Positions 7,030 to 8,170 of a stretch of DNA of 8,170 bases are shown piece after piece; position 1 is the first letter of the stretch; every line of letters begins with the position of its first letter. The position numbers were made by a program, and so were the translations under genes. Below the pieces are notes generated by a model that saw only the letters and a program-made list of their open reading frames with translations, was not told the DNA's origin and made no database searches. This DNA is from an uncultured Clostridium sp. (lineage in GTDB: Bacteria; Bacillota; Clostridia; TANB77; CAG-508), in contig USDF01000057.1 in the NCBI GenBank assembly GCA_900553405.1, positions 1 to 8,170 of the forward strand. The letters run 5' to 3'.

Positions 7030-7080
7030 GATTTTTCTAATTTATAGTTATCCTTTTTATTTTTAACCTTACTAGCTGTT

Positions 7081-8097
7081 CTATATATTAGAAATTTCTA
7101 CTCCTGTATAAAAATGTTTTATTATTTCTTCGTAGTTCTTTCCTTCCTTTGCCATACTATCTGCACCTGTTTGACTCATGCCTACCCCATGACCATAGCC
7201 TAGCACTGAAAAATAAATATTATTGCCCTGTACTTCTATATTAAAGTTAGCTGACTTTAATCCCATAAGTGTTCTTATTTCTACTCCTGAAAATTCTTTA
7301 TTTCCTATTTTTATCTTTTTAACTCTGTTTCCATCTGTGTACTCTAAAACAGAAATACAATTTTCGTTACTAAAGTCTATTTCAAAATCTGAATATTTTT
7401 CTTTTATTTTATTTATGAATTCTTGCTTAGTTATAGTTACCTCTGATTTATATTGTGAATATGCATCTTCTCCCGCGGTTGAAACAGATTGTAAATATGG
7501 GTATCCGCTTCCTCCCCAAACATTTAAAGTTGTTTCTGTTTTTCCACCACTATTTGAATGGAAAAATGCATTTATTGGCTTTCCTTCATAAGTAATATAT
7601 TTTCCTTTTGTACCTTCTACCGCTTCTACAATTTTGTTCCAGTTAGTATCTCTTGAATTTTCTTCCCATTTAGCTAATCTATCTTCCTTAGAAATCCATG
7701 CTTGACAACAGCTTGAGTTGTCACAGATATTTGCTTCTCCATGTTTTCCTTCATTATTTTCTATTTTGTATATTGTATATGTTCTAGCAACAACAGCTTG
7801 TGCTTTTAAAGCTTCTGTTTCAAAGCTTGCTGGCATTTCTGCAGATACTACCCCATACAAGTACTCATCTAATCCTATTTCTTCTATTTGTTCTGTTTTT
7901 GTATGGAATAGCTTTATAGTATTATATTTATTATAATCATACTCTTTAGGTGTTTCTTCTTTAGTAATAGCACTTTGGTTTGTTTCATTTTCATATGTGT
8001 TAGTATTAACCTGTTTTTCCTCTCTTTTAGTAAGTAATATAGGAATTAAAAAGCATATTAATACAAATATGAAAATATAACCTAAAATCTTTTTCAA
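7081..8097 (-). CDS. spoIID: Stage II sporulation protein D, peptidoglycan lytic transglycosylase
   Basis: 338 aa. An N-terminal membrane anchor (about 4-23) and a polar stretch precede the SpoIID domain. Signature regions are present: EYLYGVVSAEMPASFETEA, with the likely catalytic Glu87; ALKAQAVVARTYT; FFHSNSGGKTE around His180; and GYGHGVGMSQTGA near 300-312. A cysteine cluster ICDNSSCCQAW (Cys125, Cys130, Cys131) matches the zinc-binding cysteine region described in clostridial SpoIID. The enzyme cleaves glycan strands stripped of stem peptides, working with SpoIIP and SpoIIM in the mother cell during engulfment. The start codon is TTG at 8097, preceded by an AGGGGG site about 10 nt upstream; no better ATG gives the full anchor. 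spoIIQ follows on the same strand after 137 nt, the usual order. No clear terminator separates them, so some read-through into spoIIQ is possible. Confidence 0.93.
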   Translation of the reverse strand: MKKILGYIFIFVLICFLIPILLTKREEKQVNTNTYENETNQSAITKEETPKEYDYNKYNTIKLFHTKTEQIEEIGLDEYLYGVVSAEMPASFETEALKAQAVVARTYTIYKIENNEGKHGEANICDNSSCCQAWISKEDRLAKWEENSRDTNWNKIVEAVEGTKGKYITYEGKPINAFFHSNSGGKTETTLNVWGGSGYPYLQSVSTAGEDAYSQYKSEVTITKQEFINKIKEKYSDFEIDFSNENCISVLEYTDGNRVKKIKIGNKEFSGVEIRTLMGLKSANFNIEVQGNNIYFSVLGYGHGVGMSQTGADSMAKEGKNYEEIIKHFYTGVEISNI

Positions 8098-8132
8098 TTT
8101 TGATTTTCCCCCTAATATTTTTTATATTCTAG

Positions 8133-8159
8133 GAAAGTTATCATAGTATGATAACTTTC
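8133..8159. promoter_or_regulatory. 27-bp palindrome over a putative sigma-E -10 element of spoIID
   Basis: GAAAGTTATCATA (8133-8145) and TATGATAACTTTC (8147-8159) are perfect inverted 13-mers around one central base. On the minus strand the middle reads CATACTAT (8150-8143), which matches the sigma-E -10 consensus CATACAnT at all but one defined position. Its -35 would lie at or beyond the right edge of the window, so it cannot be checked. spoIID is sigma-E-dependent in known spore formers. Neither strand has a T-run after the dyad, so it is a poor terminator; an operator or an RNA hairpin in the leader are the alternatives. Confidence 0.5.
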
Positions 8160-8170
8160 TGTAGAAGATA

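Noticed and set aside
8133..8159. Palindrome as a terminator of an upstream gene
   Set aside because: Neither strand has a T-run after the stem, unlike the three clear terminators in this window.

Overview
The window is very AT-rich, and every gene I can support lies on the minus strand, so transcription runs right to left. An adjacent spoIID/spoIIQ pair, strong AGGAGG ribosome binding sites, U-tract terminators and sporulation-sigma-like promoter elements point to an endospore-forming low-GC Firmicute of the Clostridia type. I cannot name a genus from the sequence.

Right part (8170 to 6113): spoIID, a peptidoglycan lytic transglycosylase with a TTG start, is followed by spoIIQ, a membrane-anchored LytM/M23 endopeptidase with its zinc ligands intact. 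In known spore formers these proteins work during engulfment: SpoIID (with SpoIIM and SpoIIP) thins septal peptidoglycan from the mother cell, and SpoIIQ sits in the forespore membrane and joins SpoIIIAH in the channel between the cells. A sigma-F-like promoter precedes spoIIQ. A sigma-E-like -10 element lies upstream of spoIID inside a 27-bp palindrome.

Middle (6112 to 5765): a gene-free 348-bp stretch. It holds an element of about 140-165 bp with imperfect inverted ends and internal direct repeats, probably a non-autonomous insertion, lying directly behind the spoIIQ stop codon. A 13-bp-stem terminator follows, then a leader for the next operon.

Centre-left (5764 to 1072): a two-gene operon encoding two ATPase-FtsX/MacB-type fusion proteins (745 and 816 aa). 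They are translationally coupled and probably form a heterodimeric ABC transporter. Substrate unknown. The operon ends at a hairpin/U-tract terminator at about 998-1023.

Left (930 to 150): a secreted SH3b-linker-CAP protein gene broken by one extra base near position 759, followed by a good terminator at 81-120. Positions 1-80 show nothing recognisable.

Best leads for something undescribed are the inverted-repeat element behind spoIIQ, the palindrome over the spoIID promoter, the paired ABC proteins with repeated extracytoplasmic modules, and the frameshift in the CAP gene. No CRISPR array, tRNA, rRNA or complete mobile element was seen.
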